Assembly: GCA_900316565.1 (NCBI GenBank)
Contig: ONDK01000017.1
Location: forward strand, 1-42,418
Direction: 5' to 3'
From: an uncultured Prevotella sp.
GTDB taxonomy: Bacteria > Bacteroidota > Bacteroidia > Bacteroidales > Bacteroidaceae
DNA length: 42,418 nucleotides
Shown: piece after piece, positions 17,340 to 25,196 of the stretch
Position numbering within the stretch: position 1 is the first letter of the stretch
Layout: every line of letters starts with the position of its first letter
The notes under the pieces: generated by a model
Databases searched by the model: none
What the model was told of the DNA's origin: nothing
The model's input: only the letters and a program-made list of their open reading frames with translations
Program-made: the position numbers and the translations under genes

Positions 17340-17558
17340 TAAATAGCAGGAAAGTGATTCTGTAATTTACTTAAAGGTGTGAATTTAAACGTAAGTAATG
17401 TAGACAGGTAGTAAAGACAGTATTTAGATAGACCACACACAGTTTTTTATTTAGTTTTTCTCATAGGTAAAAGTTATTTTCATTTAGAACATTAAAAAAC
17501 TCAGGTTTGTAGATTAAGTTTAGTCAGTAAGCGACTTTGTTGTGAAACAAGGTCGCTT
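17340..17558 (+). ncRNA. Candidate small RNA between araC and radC
   Basis: A transcript from the orphan promoter would run about 220 bases to a strong hairpin, TAAGCGAC...GTCGCTTA (17527-17558), followed by a T-rich but not uniform tail. No open frame of note lies within. It does not match a known RNA family I can recognise. The reading is inference from promoter plus hairpin only. Confidence 0.4.
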
Positions 17559-17576
17559 AATTTGTTAGTAGATAAT

Positions 17577-17599
17577 ATTATCGGCGGTATTGAGCAAGA
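17577..17599 (+). repeat. Direct repeat flanking the AraC gene, right copy
   Basis: This is the second copy of the 23-bp repeat at 16167-16189, again with GTATTGAGCAAGA and weaker similarity continuing downstream. The two copies bracket araC and the candidate small RNA, 1.4 kb apart. Confidence 0.7.
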
Positions 17600-17665
17600 G
17601 ACTCTGATTAGTAACTATTTAAAGGAAATAATTAGTCATTGGTGGCCAAATAGTGACCAAAATAA

Positions 17666-17695
17666 AAACCGTTCCGAAATACATCGAAACGGTTT
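17666..17695. terminator. Intrinsic terminator of radC
   Basis: AAACCGTT-ccg...cg-AACGGTTT forms a stem 26 bases past the radC stop. On the minus strand it is followed by TTATTTT. Confidence 0.8.
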
Positions 17696-17720
17696 CGAAT
17701 AAAAGTAAAAGCTTATATTG

Positions 17721-18431
17721 TTATAGTCTTCCCTTCTCGCGATAGCTGTAATAGGATCCGTCGCAGACGATGATATGGTCGAGGAAGTATATGCGCATGA
17801 TGTCGCAGGCTTTGTTGACCCGGTCGGTGAGCTTGTCGTCGAGGCGGCTGGGATGGTTGTTGCCACTCGGGTGGTTGTGTGTCAGGGCTATGACGGTGGC
17901 ATTGTTGAGAATAGCCTCCCTCATGATGATGCGTATGTCGACGGCAGTCTCGGTGATGCCGCCGTGGCTTATGCACATAGCCTTTATGAGTTTGAAGTTC
18001 TGGTTCATGAGCAGTATCCACGACTCCTCCACGTCGAGGTCCTGCATCCGTGGGTGCATGTAGTTGTATATGTCGGTGGCGGAGCCAAGGCATAGCCGTT
18101 CCTCCAACTTACATGCTGCCCTTCGTTTTCCGAGCTCGCATGCCGCTATGATTGTTATGGCCTTTGCCGGCCCCATGCCGTGGTACTGTTCCAGGTCGTG
18201 AATGGACATCTTGCCGAGGCTGTTCAGGTTGTTGTTGCAGTCGTGGAGGATATCCTTCATCAGGTCGACGGCACTCTGCCTGTCCGAGCCTGAGCCGATG
18301 AGTATGGCCAGCAGCTCAGCGTTCGACAATGCGGCTGGCCCCAGCCTCTCGAGTTTCTCCCTTGGGCGGTCGTTGATGTCCCAGTCACTGATGGTCATGC
18401 GTCGTTTTGATTCAGGTTCTTTGTATTCCAT
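17721..18431 (-). CDS. radC: RadC family JAB-domain protein
   Basis: The 236-residue protein has an N-terminal UPF0758 helical region (DRPREKLERLGPAALSNAELLAILIGSG) and a helix-hairpin-helix-like stretch (HGMGPAKAITIIAACELG). The C-terminal JAB/MPN domain at about 115-236 carries the metal motif in THNHPSGNNHPSRLDD (H-x-H, S, D). RadC was named as a DNA repair protein, but its biochemical role is still unsettled. Length is normal. The start could instead be the ATG 33 bases later (MTISDWD), where family similarity begins. It is the downstream neighbour of the glycosyltransferase on the same strand, 74 bases apart, and has its own terminator. Confidence 0.92.
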   Translation of the reverse strand: MEYKEPESKRRMTISDWDINDRPREKLERLGPAALSNAELLAILIGSGSDRQSAVDLMKDILHDCNNNLNSLGKMSIHDLEQYHGMGPAKAITIIAACELGKRRAACKLEERLCLGSATDIYNYMHPRMQDLDVEESWILLMNQNFKLIKAMCISHGGITETAVDIRIIMREAILNNATVIALTHNHPSGNNHPSRLDDKLTDRVNKACDIMRIYFLDHIIVCDGSYYSYREKGRL

Positions 18432-18505
18432 AATATAGCTATTTTATGTTGTCGGCAGGTATGGCCCACTGCTTCCGTGTGTGGTGCAGCCTTGGGCGCC
18501 GCACG

Positions 18506-19558
18506 TTATTTGTAGAAGTTCTTCTTGTAGGCCTCAAACTCGCCCTTGCCACGAACGCACCGTTTCCACCAGGCGCTGATGAAGCCGCATCCATATCCCA
18601 TCAGTTGTGTGAAGGCGGCACGGACGCTGAGCAGTCCTATGCGCAGGCTATGGTTCTGTGCGGAGGAGAAGGTGAGGATGAGCAGCGAGTAGAGTACGAG
18701 TGGAGCCAGGGCTATGATGCTGATGAGAGGGCCCGTGGTGCTGGCGTTGCCGTTTGCCGTCTGCCCTATAGTGAGTGCTATGCCAAGTCCACATATAAAA
18801 AGCAGGGTGATGACGCCTACGGTGAAGACCATTGGCAGGAGGTGTACAATCTTAAGGCTATCGGGATATTTCTTATAGAGGTTTATCCGGGCAATGCCAC
18901 TGTTGTAGACTTGCCGCCAGAACTTGCGGAAATCAGTGCGCCGCTTGTGGTAAACCCATGCTCCGGGAAAGAGGCGGCACTTGAAACCGGCGTTGAAGAT
19001 GCGGATGGAAAAGTCGATGTCCTCACCGAAACGCATGTTGGAGAACCCTCCAAGCTGGTTGTAGACCTCGCGGCGGATACCCATGTTGAATGAGCGCGGA
19101 TAGAACTTATCGAGTTTTTTCTTTCCGCCACGGATACCGCCAGTGGTGAAGAAGCTTGTCATGGAGTAGGAGATGGCTTTCTGTGTTGGCGTGAATGACG
19201 CGTGGGCACGGTCGGGACCGCCGAAGGCGTCGGCAGGAGAGCTCTTCAGTTCGGTACTTATGGCTGCCAGATAGCCTTCCGGCACTACCACGTCGGAGTC
19301 GAGGATAAGCAGGTAGTCGCCTTTGGCACGCTCGGCACCATAGTTCCGGCTCTGTCCCGGTCCGCTGTTGACCTTATTATAATAATGTATATTGAGCTTG
19401 CCGGTGTATTTATCGCAGACATCCTTACAGGGAACGGATGAGCCGTCCTCGACGATGATCACTTCGAAGTCGGTCTCCTGTTGACGTGTAAGGCTGTCGA
19501 GGAGCTCGTCGACCTCATCAGGCCGGTTGTAAACGGGTACTATGATGGAATACTTCAT
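18506..19558 (-). CDS. Family 2 glycosyltransferase, membrane-anchored
   Basis: The product is 350 residues from the ATG at 19558 (MKYSIIVPVYNRPDEV), the canonical GT2 beginning. The GT-A domain shows the nucleotide-sugar region VIIVEDGSS, the metal-binding DSD at 87-89, and a RFGEDIDFSIR acceptor/catalytic motif near 188. The last third has about three hydrophobic segments (LLPMVFTVGVITLLFICGL and two more), so it is membrane-bound. It probably transfers a sugar to a lipid-linked or exported glycan; donor and acceptor are unknown. No polysaccharide cluster surrounds it. In-frame ATGs further upstream (19576 and beyond) add no domain. Confidence 0.85.
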   Translation of the reverse strand: MKYSIIVPVYNRPDEVDELLDSLTRQQETDFEVIIVEDGSSVPCKDVCDKYTGKLNIHYYNKVNSGPGQSRNYGAERAKGDYLLILDSDVVVPEGYLAAISTELKSSPADAFGGPDRAHASFTPTQKAISYSMTSFFTTGGIRGGKKKLDKFYPRSFNMGIRREVYNQLGGFSNMRFGEDIDFSIRIFNAGFKCRLFPGAWVYHKRRTDFRKFWRQVYNSGIARINLYKKYPDSLKIVHLLPMVFTVGVITLLFICGLGIALTIGQTANGNASTTGPLISIIALAPLVLYSLLILTFSSAQNHSLRIGLLSVRAAFTQLMGYGCGFISAWWKRCVRGKGEFEAYKKNFYK

Positions 19559-19632
19559 GTCAGGTTCTCTCGCCATGCCTCTCTTTGTGAGAGTGTGTTT
19601 TGAAATGATAGTTGACTTAGGTATAAAAAATA

Positions 19633-19731
19633 ATTCCCCACCGGAACCTTCCGTAAGGAAAGAATGTCTGGGCGTACTGAGCAACATGACATACCAGACT
19701 TTCTCTCCTTAGTGGAGGAATGGTGAGGAAT
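19633..19731. repeat. 99-bp imperfect palindrome after efp
   Basis: Outer arms ATTCCCCACC (19633-19642) and GGTGAGGAAT (19722-19731) pair with one mismatch. Inner arms at 19654-19671 and 19694-19711 pair at about 16 of 18 positions around a 22-base loop. On the minus strand it starts 8 bases after the efp stop and is followed by TTATTTTTTA, so it can act as an efp terminator. Its size is more like a small palindromic mobile element adopted as a terminator. Confidence 0.7.
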
Positions 19732-19738
19732 ATAGTTT

Positions 19739-20308
19739 TTACTTCTCGTTGACGCGGCCTACGTAGCTGCCGTCGGAAGTCTTGACGGTGATGGTCTCGC
19801 CCTCGTTGATGAACAGAGGAACGCGTATCTCGGCGCCAGTCTCCAGTGTTGCCGGCTTTGTAGCGTTGGTGGCGGTGTTGCCCTTTACGCCCGGCTCACT
19901 GTGTGTAACCTTAAGGTTTGTCTTGTCAGGCATCTCTGCAGAAAGAATGTCACCGGTCTGTGTGTCGGTCTGAACGTCAACGACGTCGCCTTCCTTCATG
20001 AACTGTCCGCCGGTAATCATATCGCGGGCGATAGGTATCTGCTCGAAGGTCTCCTGGTTCATGAAGATGCAGCCCGTAGAGTCCTCGTAGAGGTACTGAT
20101 ATGGACGGTGCTCAACGCGGACATCGTCGAGTTTGAAGCCTACCTGGAATGTACGGTCGAGCACACGGCCGTCAGCAACATTCTTCAGCTTGGTGTTCAT
20201 AACGGTGTTACCCTTACCCGGCTTGCGGTGCTGGAAGTCGATGCACTTCCAAATGCCACCGTCCATGCGGATACATGTTCCAATCTTGATTTCCTGTGAA
20301 TTAATCAT
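19739..20308 (-). CDS. efp: Translation elongation factor P
   Basis: The 189-residue protein has the three beta-barrel domains of EF-P. The domain I loop reads RKPGKGNT, placing Lys32 at the tip that reaches the peptidyl-transferase centre. EF-P rescues ribosomes stalled on polyproline. The signature region near the C-terminus reads ETGAEIRVPLFINEGETITV. It starts at the first ATG and has a divergent promoter (TACCTTTG at 20352-20359 on the minus strand) back to back with that of rpmH. No modification enzyme is encoded nearby, so the state of Lys32 cannot be told. Confidence 0.97.
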   Translation of the reverse strand: MINSQEIKIGTCIRMDGGIWKCIDFQHRKPGKGNTVMNTKLKNVADGRVLDRTFQVGFKLDDVRVEHRPYQYLYEDSTGCIFMNQETFEQIPIARDMITGGQFMKEGDVVDVQTDTQTGDILSAEMPDKTNLKVTHSEPGVKGNTATNATKPATLETGAEIRVPLFINEGETITVKTSDGSYVGRVNEK

Positions 20309-20351
20309 AATTTGCTAATATCTAATATGTTGTATTTTCAATTTGCGGCTG

Positions 20352-20359
20352 CAAAGGTA
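20352..20359 (-). promoter_or_regulatory. efp promoter -7 element
   Basis: TACCTTTG on the minus strand, about 44 bases before the efp ATG. The -33 region is AT-rich with no clean TTTG. Confidence 0.6.
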
Positions 20360-20409
20360 CGCTTTTTTTAGAAAAAAACCTAAATAATTATAGTAAAAAT
20401 GCATTATTC

Positions 20410-20441
20410 TTTGGTTATTTCCAAAAGATTGTGTAATTTTG
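20410..20441 (+). promoter_or_regulatory. rpmH promoter
   Basis: TTTG (20410-20413), exactly 20 bp, then TAATTTTG (20434-20441). Transcription would begin near 20448, leaving a leader of about 68 bases. Confidence 0.75.
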
Positions 20442-20515
20442 CAGCCCGTAACGGCAGTTTCCTGATCTGTCGGAGCGCGTAAATAGCATAATAACAATAA
20501 AATACAAATAAAAAG

Positions 20516-20671
20516 ATGAAAAGAACATTTCAGCCACACAACCGCCGTCGCGTCAACAAACACGGATTTCGTCAGAGAATGGCAACGAAGGACGGACGTC
20601 GCGTACTGGCTTCCCGTCGTGCCAAGGGCCGCAAGAAGCTGACCGTTTCTGATGAGAATCACGGCAAATAA
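20516..20671 (+). CDS. rpmH: 50S ribosomal protein L34
   Basis: This short frame encodes 51 residues beginning [19 protein letters not shown] and continuing with [20 protein letters not shown], the near-invariant L34 sequence. It is a very basic protein of the large ribosomal subunit. It has a consensus promoter upstream and a strong terminator downstream, so it is a single-gene transcript. Confidence 0.98.
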   Translation: MKRTFQPHNRRRVNKHGFRQRMATKDGRRVLASRRAKGRKKLTVSDENHGK

Positions 20672-20697
20672 TCCTCTCAGAAGATTAAAATTAAGCT

Positions 20698-20744
20698 AAA
20701 ACGGAAAGAAGCATAGATTTTTCTTTGCTCCTTTCCGTTTTTTT
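20698..20744 (+). terminator. rpmH intrinsic terminator
   Basis: AAAACGGAAAG pairs with CTTTCCGTTTT across a loop, followed by a T run. The right arm and loop also contain the -33 element of the next gene's promoter. Confidence 0.85.
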
Positions 20745-20754
20745 ATTAATTTTG
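20724..20754 (+). promoter_or_regulatory. Promoter of the PASTA gene, embedded in the rpmH terminator
   Basis: TTTG (20724-20727), 19 bp, then TAATTTTG (20747-20754). The start would be about 10 bases before the ATG at 20771, so the leader is very short. Confidence 0.65.
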
Positions 20755-20770
20755 AAACCGCAAATCTAAA

Positions 20771-21535
20771 ATGATGGGAAACCGGATAAAGAAAATATTC
20801 AGCCAATATGTATGGGGCAACCTCTATGCTATGTTTCTCGTTCTCGCCATTCTCGGCGTAGGCGTGAAGTACGGCATCGATGCCTATACCCACCACGGAG
20901 AGTCTATCGTAGTGCCGAACTTCATTCACAAGCAGTATGATGACGCTTCCGACTTGGCAGACAAGATAGGCCTCACGATAGAGGTCAGCGATACGGGATA
21001 CGACAAGACGCTCCCTCCAGACTGCATCTTGGAGCAGTCGCCTGTGGCGGGAAAGCGTATAAAGTCCACGCACGTGGTCTACGTAACCATCAATGCGGCT
21101 ACGGCACCGTCTCTTGTGCTTCCTGATTTGATAGACAACAGCTCCTACCGTGAGGCTCAGGCTAAACTCCTGTCGATGGGCTTTAAGGTCGGCGACCCGG
21201 AGTACCGCCCAGGCGAGCGCGACTGGGTATATGGTATCACCGTCAACGGAAAACCGGTGCACACCGGCGACCGCATCCCTAAGGACGCTACGCTCATCAT
21301 ACAGGTCGGCGACGGTACACGCGACTATGCCGACACCACACTCATAGACCAGGACGAGTACGACGGTGTGGATGTTCCTGAGGAGAGCAAGGGCGGCAAT
21401 GACGATGACGAGTGGGAATACGAGTATAAATGGGAGGTTGTCCCTGAGGACCAGGATGTTCCCGACGCTATCGAGGAGAGGCCGGTCGACGAGGCCACGG
21501 AGCCCGAGGAGCAGGGCGGAGTGAAGAACGAATGA
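20771..21535 (+). CDS. PASTA-domain membrane protein
   Basis: The 254-residue protein has a short cytoplasmic N-terminus, one transmembrane helix at about 15-36, and two or three PASTA repeats at about 45-190 (VVPNFIHKQYDDASDLADKIGL, LPDLIDNSSYREAQAKLLSMGF). It ends in a strongly acidic tail of about 60 residues rich in Asp and Glu. PASTA domains bind peptidoglycan-like ligands or act as spacers in kinases and penicillin-binding proteins. Here there is no kinase or transpeptidase domain. It heads a run with rluD, ddl and an acyltransferase, so an envelope role fits. The exact function is not known. Confidence 0.85.
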   Translation: MMGNRIKKIFSQYVWGNLYAMFLVLAILGVGVKYGIDAYTHHGESIVVPNFIHKQYDDASDLADKIGLTIEVSDTGYDKTLPPDCILEQSPVAGKRIKSTHVVYVTINAATAPSLVLPDLIDNSSYREAQAKLLSMGFKVGDPEYRPGERDWVYGITVNGKPVHTGDRIPKDATLIIQVGDGTRDYADTTLIDQDEYDGVDVPEESKGGNDDDEWEYEYKWEVVPEDQDVPDAIEERPVDEATEPEEQGGVKNE

Positions 21536-21616
21536 GGAACGGACGGCACGTTGCCGTGTATGTTTCCTTTAATCCGAATATTATTCTCAGTGAAAGGGAA
21601 TAGCAGCAAAGATTAA

Positions 21617-22684
21617 ATGACAGAGGAATTATTTGACGATATACAGGACGATGAACTTGAGGATGACGGTGGACAGCTCTATGAGCATTTCCGTCTTGTC
21701 GTCGACAAGGGACAGGAACCGGAACGCATAGACAAGTATTTGTTTGTGCGGATGCAGCATTCCAGCCGTAACCGCATACAGAAAGCCGCCGATGCGGGGT
21801 TCATACATGTCAATGGTCGTCCGGTGAAGAGCAACTATAAGGTGCGGCCCGCAGATACTATCACCCTGATGCTCCATCAGCCGCCTCACGACAATACCAT
21901 TGTCGCTGAGGATATTCCTCTCGACATTGTCTATGAGGATGGCGACCTGATGGTCGTGAACAAGCCCGCCGGACTCGTCGTGCACCCTGGTGCCGGCAAC
22001 TTCCACGGCACGCTAATCAATGCCGTGGCATGGCATCTGCGTGATATGGCCTCCTTCGACCCCAATGACCCGGAAGTAGGCCTCGTGCACCGTATCGATA
22101 AGGATACCAGCGGACTGCTCGTGGTGGCTAAGACACCGGAGGCAAAGACTAATCTCGGCCTTCAGTTCTTCAATAAGACAACGCACAGAAGTTACAACGC
22201 CCTTGTTTGGGGTAATCTCACCGAGGACGAGGGACGCATTGAGGGCAATATAGCCCGCGACCCACGCGACAGGCTTCGGATGAAGGTGTTTGCCCCTGAC
22301 TCAGGGATTGGGAAGAGTGCCGTGACGCATTACCGCGTTCTGGAGCGTTTTGGTTATACCACACTTGTGGAATGTGTCTTGGAGACCGGCCGGACGCACC
22401 AGATAAGAGCCCACATGAAGCATATAGGACATCCGCTTTTCGGCGATGAGCGCTATGGTGGTACGGAGATACTCCGCGGACAGCGTAGCAGCTCCTATAA
22501 GGCTTTCATTCAGAACTGCTTCAAGGTGTGTCCGCGTCAAGCTCTGCACGCTAAGACCCTTGGCTTCGTGCATCCGCGGACAGGACGTCAGATGGATTTC
22601 ACAAGCGAGTGGCCCGATGACATGCGGCAGCTAATCGACAAGTGGAGGAAGTTTATCAGTGGTGCGACGAACGTCAATCCGTAA
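21617..22684 (+). CDS. rluD: RluA/RluD family 23S rRNA pseudouridine synthase
   Basis: The 355-residue protein has an N-terminal S4 RNA-binding domain at about 30-95 (ERIDKYLFVRMQHSSRNRIQ) and the RluA-type catalytic domain at about 100-330. The catalytic Asp lies in HRIDKDTSGLLVVAKT. Further family marks are VNKPAGLVVHPG and ETGRTHQIRAHMKHIGHPLFGDERYGG. It isomerises uridines in 23S rRNA; RluD assignment rests on the S4 domain and length, and other RluA-clade targets are possible. It follows the PASTA gene by 81 bases and is probably cotranscribed. Confidence 0.9.
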   Translation: MTEELFDDIQDDELEDDGGQLYEHFRLVVDKGQEPERIDKYLFVRMQHSSRNRIQKAADAGFIHVNGRPVKSNYKVRPADTITLMLHQPPHDNTIVAEDIPLDIVYEDGDLMVVNKPAGLVVHPGAGNFHGTLINAVAWHLRDMASFDPNDPEVGLVHRIDKDTSGLLVVAKTPEAKTNLGLQFFNKTTHRSYNALVWGNLTEDEGRIEGNIARDPRDRLRMKVFAPDSGIGKSAVTHYRVLERFGYTTLVECVLETGRTHQIRAHMKHIGHPLFGDERYGGTEILRGQRSSSYKAFIQNCFKVCPRQALHAKTLGFVHPRTGRQMDFTSEWPDDMRQLIDKWRKFISGATNVNP

Positions 22685-22794
22685 CGTCACCTGGAGGAAT
22701 CCGCGAGGTCCTTTAACGTGAGGATGGCCGGCTGACAGCCATACATATTATAATTGTAAGGAAGTTAACAACAACAATAATAAACATACCGTAG

Positions 22795-22837
22795 GACTAG
22801 CTCCGGGAACGTCCCTATGTGGGATGCGGAGGAGTCC
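22795..22837 (+). promoter_or_regulatory. Structured leader just before ddl
   Basis: GGACT (about 22795-22799) pairs with AGTCC (22833-22837), and CTCCG (22801-22805) pairs with CGGAG (22827-22831), making a nearly continuous 10-bp stem. The enclosed 21 bases can form either GGA-ACG-TCC or CCC-TATGT-GGG. A GGAGGAG purine stretch lies in the 3' strand of the stem, 17 bases before the ddl ATG. There is no T tract, so it is not a terminator. Confidence 0.5.
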
Positions 22838-22851
22838 CAGACTATTCAATT

Positions 22852-23850
22852 ATGAAGAATTTAAAGAGAACAATAGCCATCGTCTGCGGTGGCGATTCGT
22901 CAGAACATGATGTGTCTCTGCGCTCTGCTCAGGGTCTTTACTCTTTCTTCGACAAGGAAAAGTACGACATCTACATTGTAGACATTAAAGGACAGGACTG
23001 GCATGTCGACTTTCAGGACGGTACAACAGCACCTATCGATCGCAACGACTTCTCGTTCATCGGGAAGAACGGAAAGGTCGTGATGTTCGACTACGCATAT
23101 ATAACCATTCACGGACAGCCCGGTGAGAACGGACCTATACAGGGCTACTTTGACCTTATACACCTTCCTTATTCCACCAGTGGCGTGCTCATCGAGGCTA
23201 TGACCTTCGACAAGTATGTCCTTAACAACTATCTCCGTGGCTTCGGTGTCAATGTTGCCGACAGCATACTGCTCCGCCGAGGCGAGAAGTATGACGAGAA
23301 GGCCATAGAGGAGCGGCTGGGTATGCCGGTCTTCGTGAAGCCGGCCGCCGACGGCAGCTCTTTCGGTGTGAGCAAGGTGAAAAATACCGACCAGCTTGCA
23401 CCTGCCCTCCGTGTGGCTTTCATGGAAGGCTCGGAGGTTATGGTGGAGTCGTATCTCGAAGGTACTGAAATTTCACAGGGCATCTATAAGACCCGTGAGA
23501 AGACTGTAGTCCTGCCTGCTACTGAAGTGGTGACAAAGGATGAGTTCTTCGACTATGATGCAAAGTATAATGGAAAGGTAACGGAGATTACTCCGGCACG
23601 TCTGGCACCGGAGACGGCGAGGACCGTCGCTGAAACCACCAGCCGTATTTACGATATCCTGCATGCCAACGGCATCATCCGTATCGACTATATCATCACT
23701 AAGGATAAGGATGGCAAGGATAAGGTGAATATGCTGGAGATAAATACTACTCCCGGAATGACCGCCACAAGCTTCATCCCACAGCAGGTGATGGCTGCCG
23801 GACTAGACATCAAGGATGTCCTCTCCGATATTGTGGAGAACCAATTCTAA
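22852..23850 (+). CDS. ddl: D-alanine--D-alanine ligase
   Basis: The product is 332 residues from the ATG at 22852 (MKNLKRTIAIVCGGDSSEHDVS), an ATP-grasp ligase that joins two D-alanines for the peptidoglycan stem peptide. Seen marks are the N-terminal GGDSSEHDVSLRSA, HGQPGENGPIQGYF, VFVKPAADGSSFGVSKV, and the metal-binding LEINTTPGMTATSF. An upstream in-frame GTG lies in the leader stem and adds nothing conserved. It is followed 92 bases later by the acyltransferase gene. Confidence 0.96.
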   Translation: MKNLKRTIAIVCGGDSSEHDVSLRSAQGLYSFFDKEKYDIYIVDIKGQDWHVDFQDGTTAPIDRNDFSFIGKNGKVVMFDYAYITIHGQPGENGPIQGYFDLIHLPYSTSGVLIEAMTFDKYVLNNYLRGFGVNVADSILLRRGEKYDEKAIEERLGMPVFVKPAADGSSFGVSKVKNTDQLAPALRVAFMEGSEVMVESYLEGTEISQGIYKTREKTVVLPATEVVTKDEFFDYDAKYNGKVTEITPARLAPETARTVAETTSRIYDILHANGIIRIDYIITKDKDGKDKVNMLEINTTPGMTATSFIPQQVMAAGLDIKDVLSDIVENQF

Positions 23851-23942
23851 TATATGTGGAGACCGGTCGTGCTGCGGCAGGAAAAGTCTTGCCGAAGCAC
23901 TGGCCTGGCTCTATGGTTATAAAAATTCTTGAAGATAAGGTT

Positions 23943-25145
23943 ATGGAAATGAATTCTAATAATACAGGTAATCGGCAGGCTCTAAGCTCAGGGGCTGCTG
24001 CGGATGCTTTTGAGAGTATCCGTCCTTTTGAGGATTCAGAACTGCCACAGGTCTTTGACCGTCTGCTTAAGGACTCGCAGTTTCAGCAGGTGCTGGCAGC
24101 TGTCTTCCCGAATGTGCCGCTTGAGACACTCCGGCAGAAGCTTAATGGCTGCAAGACGTTGCTCGACTTTCAGCTGGCTTTCATCTATGACCTTGTCAAA
24201 GGAATTTTGGCCAAGGCCAGCACAGGCTATGAGATGGACTCCGACAGTCTTGACAAGAATGGCCACTACACCTTTATCAGCAACCACCGCGACATCGTTC
24301 TCGACTCTGCTATCCTCGATGTGCTGCTCATGGACAATAAGTTCACGACGACATGTGAGATAGCCATCGGCGATAACTTGCTTAAGTATCCGTGGATAAA
24401 GGATGTGGTGCGGCTCAACAAGAGTTTTATTGTTGAGCGGTCGTTACCTATGCGGCAGCTGTTGCTGGCCAGCAAGCGGCTCTCTGACTATATGCACTAT
24501 GCCATCTCCACAAAACATGACAATATATGGATAGCGCAGCGCGAGGGACGTGCGAAGGATTCCGACGACAGAACGCAGAAGAGTATCCTGCAGATGATGG
24601 CCATGGGAGGCGAGGGGACACCCGTCGAGAGGCTGAAGGGCCTTCACATCGTACCTCTGGCTATATCGTATGAGTATGACCCATGCGACTTCCTGAAAGC
24701 GAAGGAGTTCCAGCAGCGCCGTGATACCGCTGACTTCCACAAGGGTGAGAATGATGATGTGGTGAGCATGAGAACCGGTATCTTCGGATTTAAGGGACAT
24801 ATTCATTATCATTGTGCCCCATGTATTGACGGGTATCTGGACAGTCTGGATGATAAGATGCCGAAGGGCCAGCTCTTTGAGAATGTCGCTAAGTATATTG
24901 ACAGTCAGATTCATCGTAACTACAGACTTTATCCGAACAACTTTATCGCCCTTGACGAACTCAAAGGCACCGACCATTCGGACAGATATACCGATGAGGA
25001 TAAGCATACGTTCGACAGGTATATCGCAGGGCAGATGCAGAAGATAGACCTTGCGAACAAAGATGAGGCTTTTCTGCATGAGCGCCTGCTGACGATGTAT
25101 GCCAATCCGGCTGTCAACTACCTGAAAGCGCGCGAAGAAAAGTAA
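23943..25145 (+). CDS. PlsC-like acyltransferase (1-acylglycerol-3-phosphate acyltransferase family)
   Basis: The product is about 400 residues from the ATG at 23943 (MEMNSNN). The acyltransferase core begins near residue 100 with SNHRDIVLDSAIL, where the usual H-x4-D box reads H-x5-D. A second block, IWIAQREGRAKDSDD, corresponds to the glycerophosphate-binding EG motif. It probably acylates a lysophospholipid or related amphiphile at the inner membrane. It is longer than classical PlsC, with an N-terminal helical region and a C-terminal extension. Earlier in-frame starts (GTG at 23856, ATG at 23913) lack supporting similarity. It follows ddl on the same strand and is convergent with rhaD, with no terminator seen between them. 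The exact substrate is unknown. Confidence 0.8.
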   Translation: MEMNSNNTGNRQALSSGAAADAFESIRPFEDSELPQVFDRLLKDSQFQQVLAAVFPNVPLETLRQKLNGCKTLLDFQLAFIYDLVKGILAKASTGYEMDSDSLDKNGHYTFISNHRDIVLDSAILDVLLMDNKFTTTCEIAIGDNLLKYPWIKDVVRLNKSFIVERSLPMRQLLLASKRLSDYMHYAISTKHDNIWIAQREGRAKDSDDRTQKSILQMMAMGGEGTPVERLKGLHIVPLAISYEYDPCDFLKAKEFQQRRDTADFHKGENDDVVSMRTGIFGFKGHIHYHCAPCIDGYLDSLDDKMPKGQLFENVAKYIDSQIHRNYRLYPNNFIALDELKGTDHSDRYTDEDKHTFDRYIAGQMQKIDLANKDEAFLHERLLTMYANPAVNYLKAREEK

Positions 25146-25196
25146 CTTACTTGAGACTTGATATCGTGCGCTGGAACTGCCGGTGGGTATGGACTT

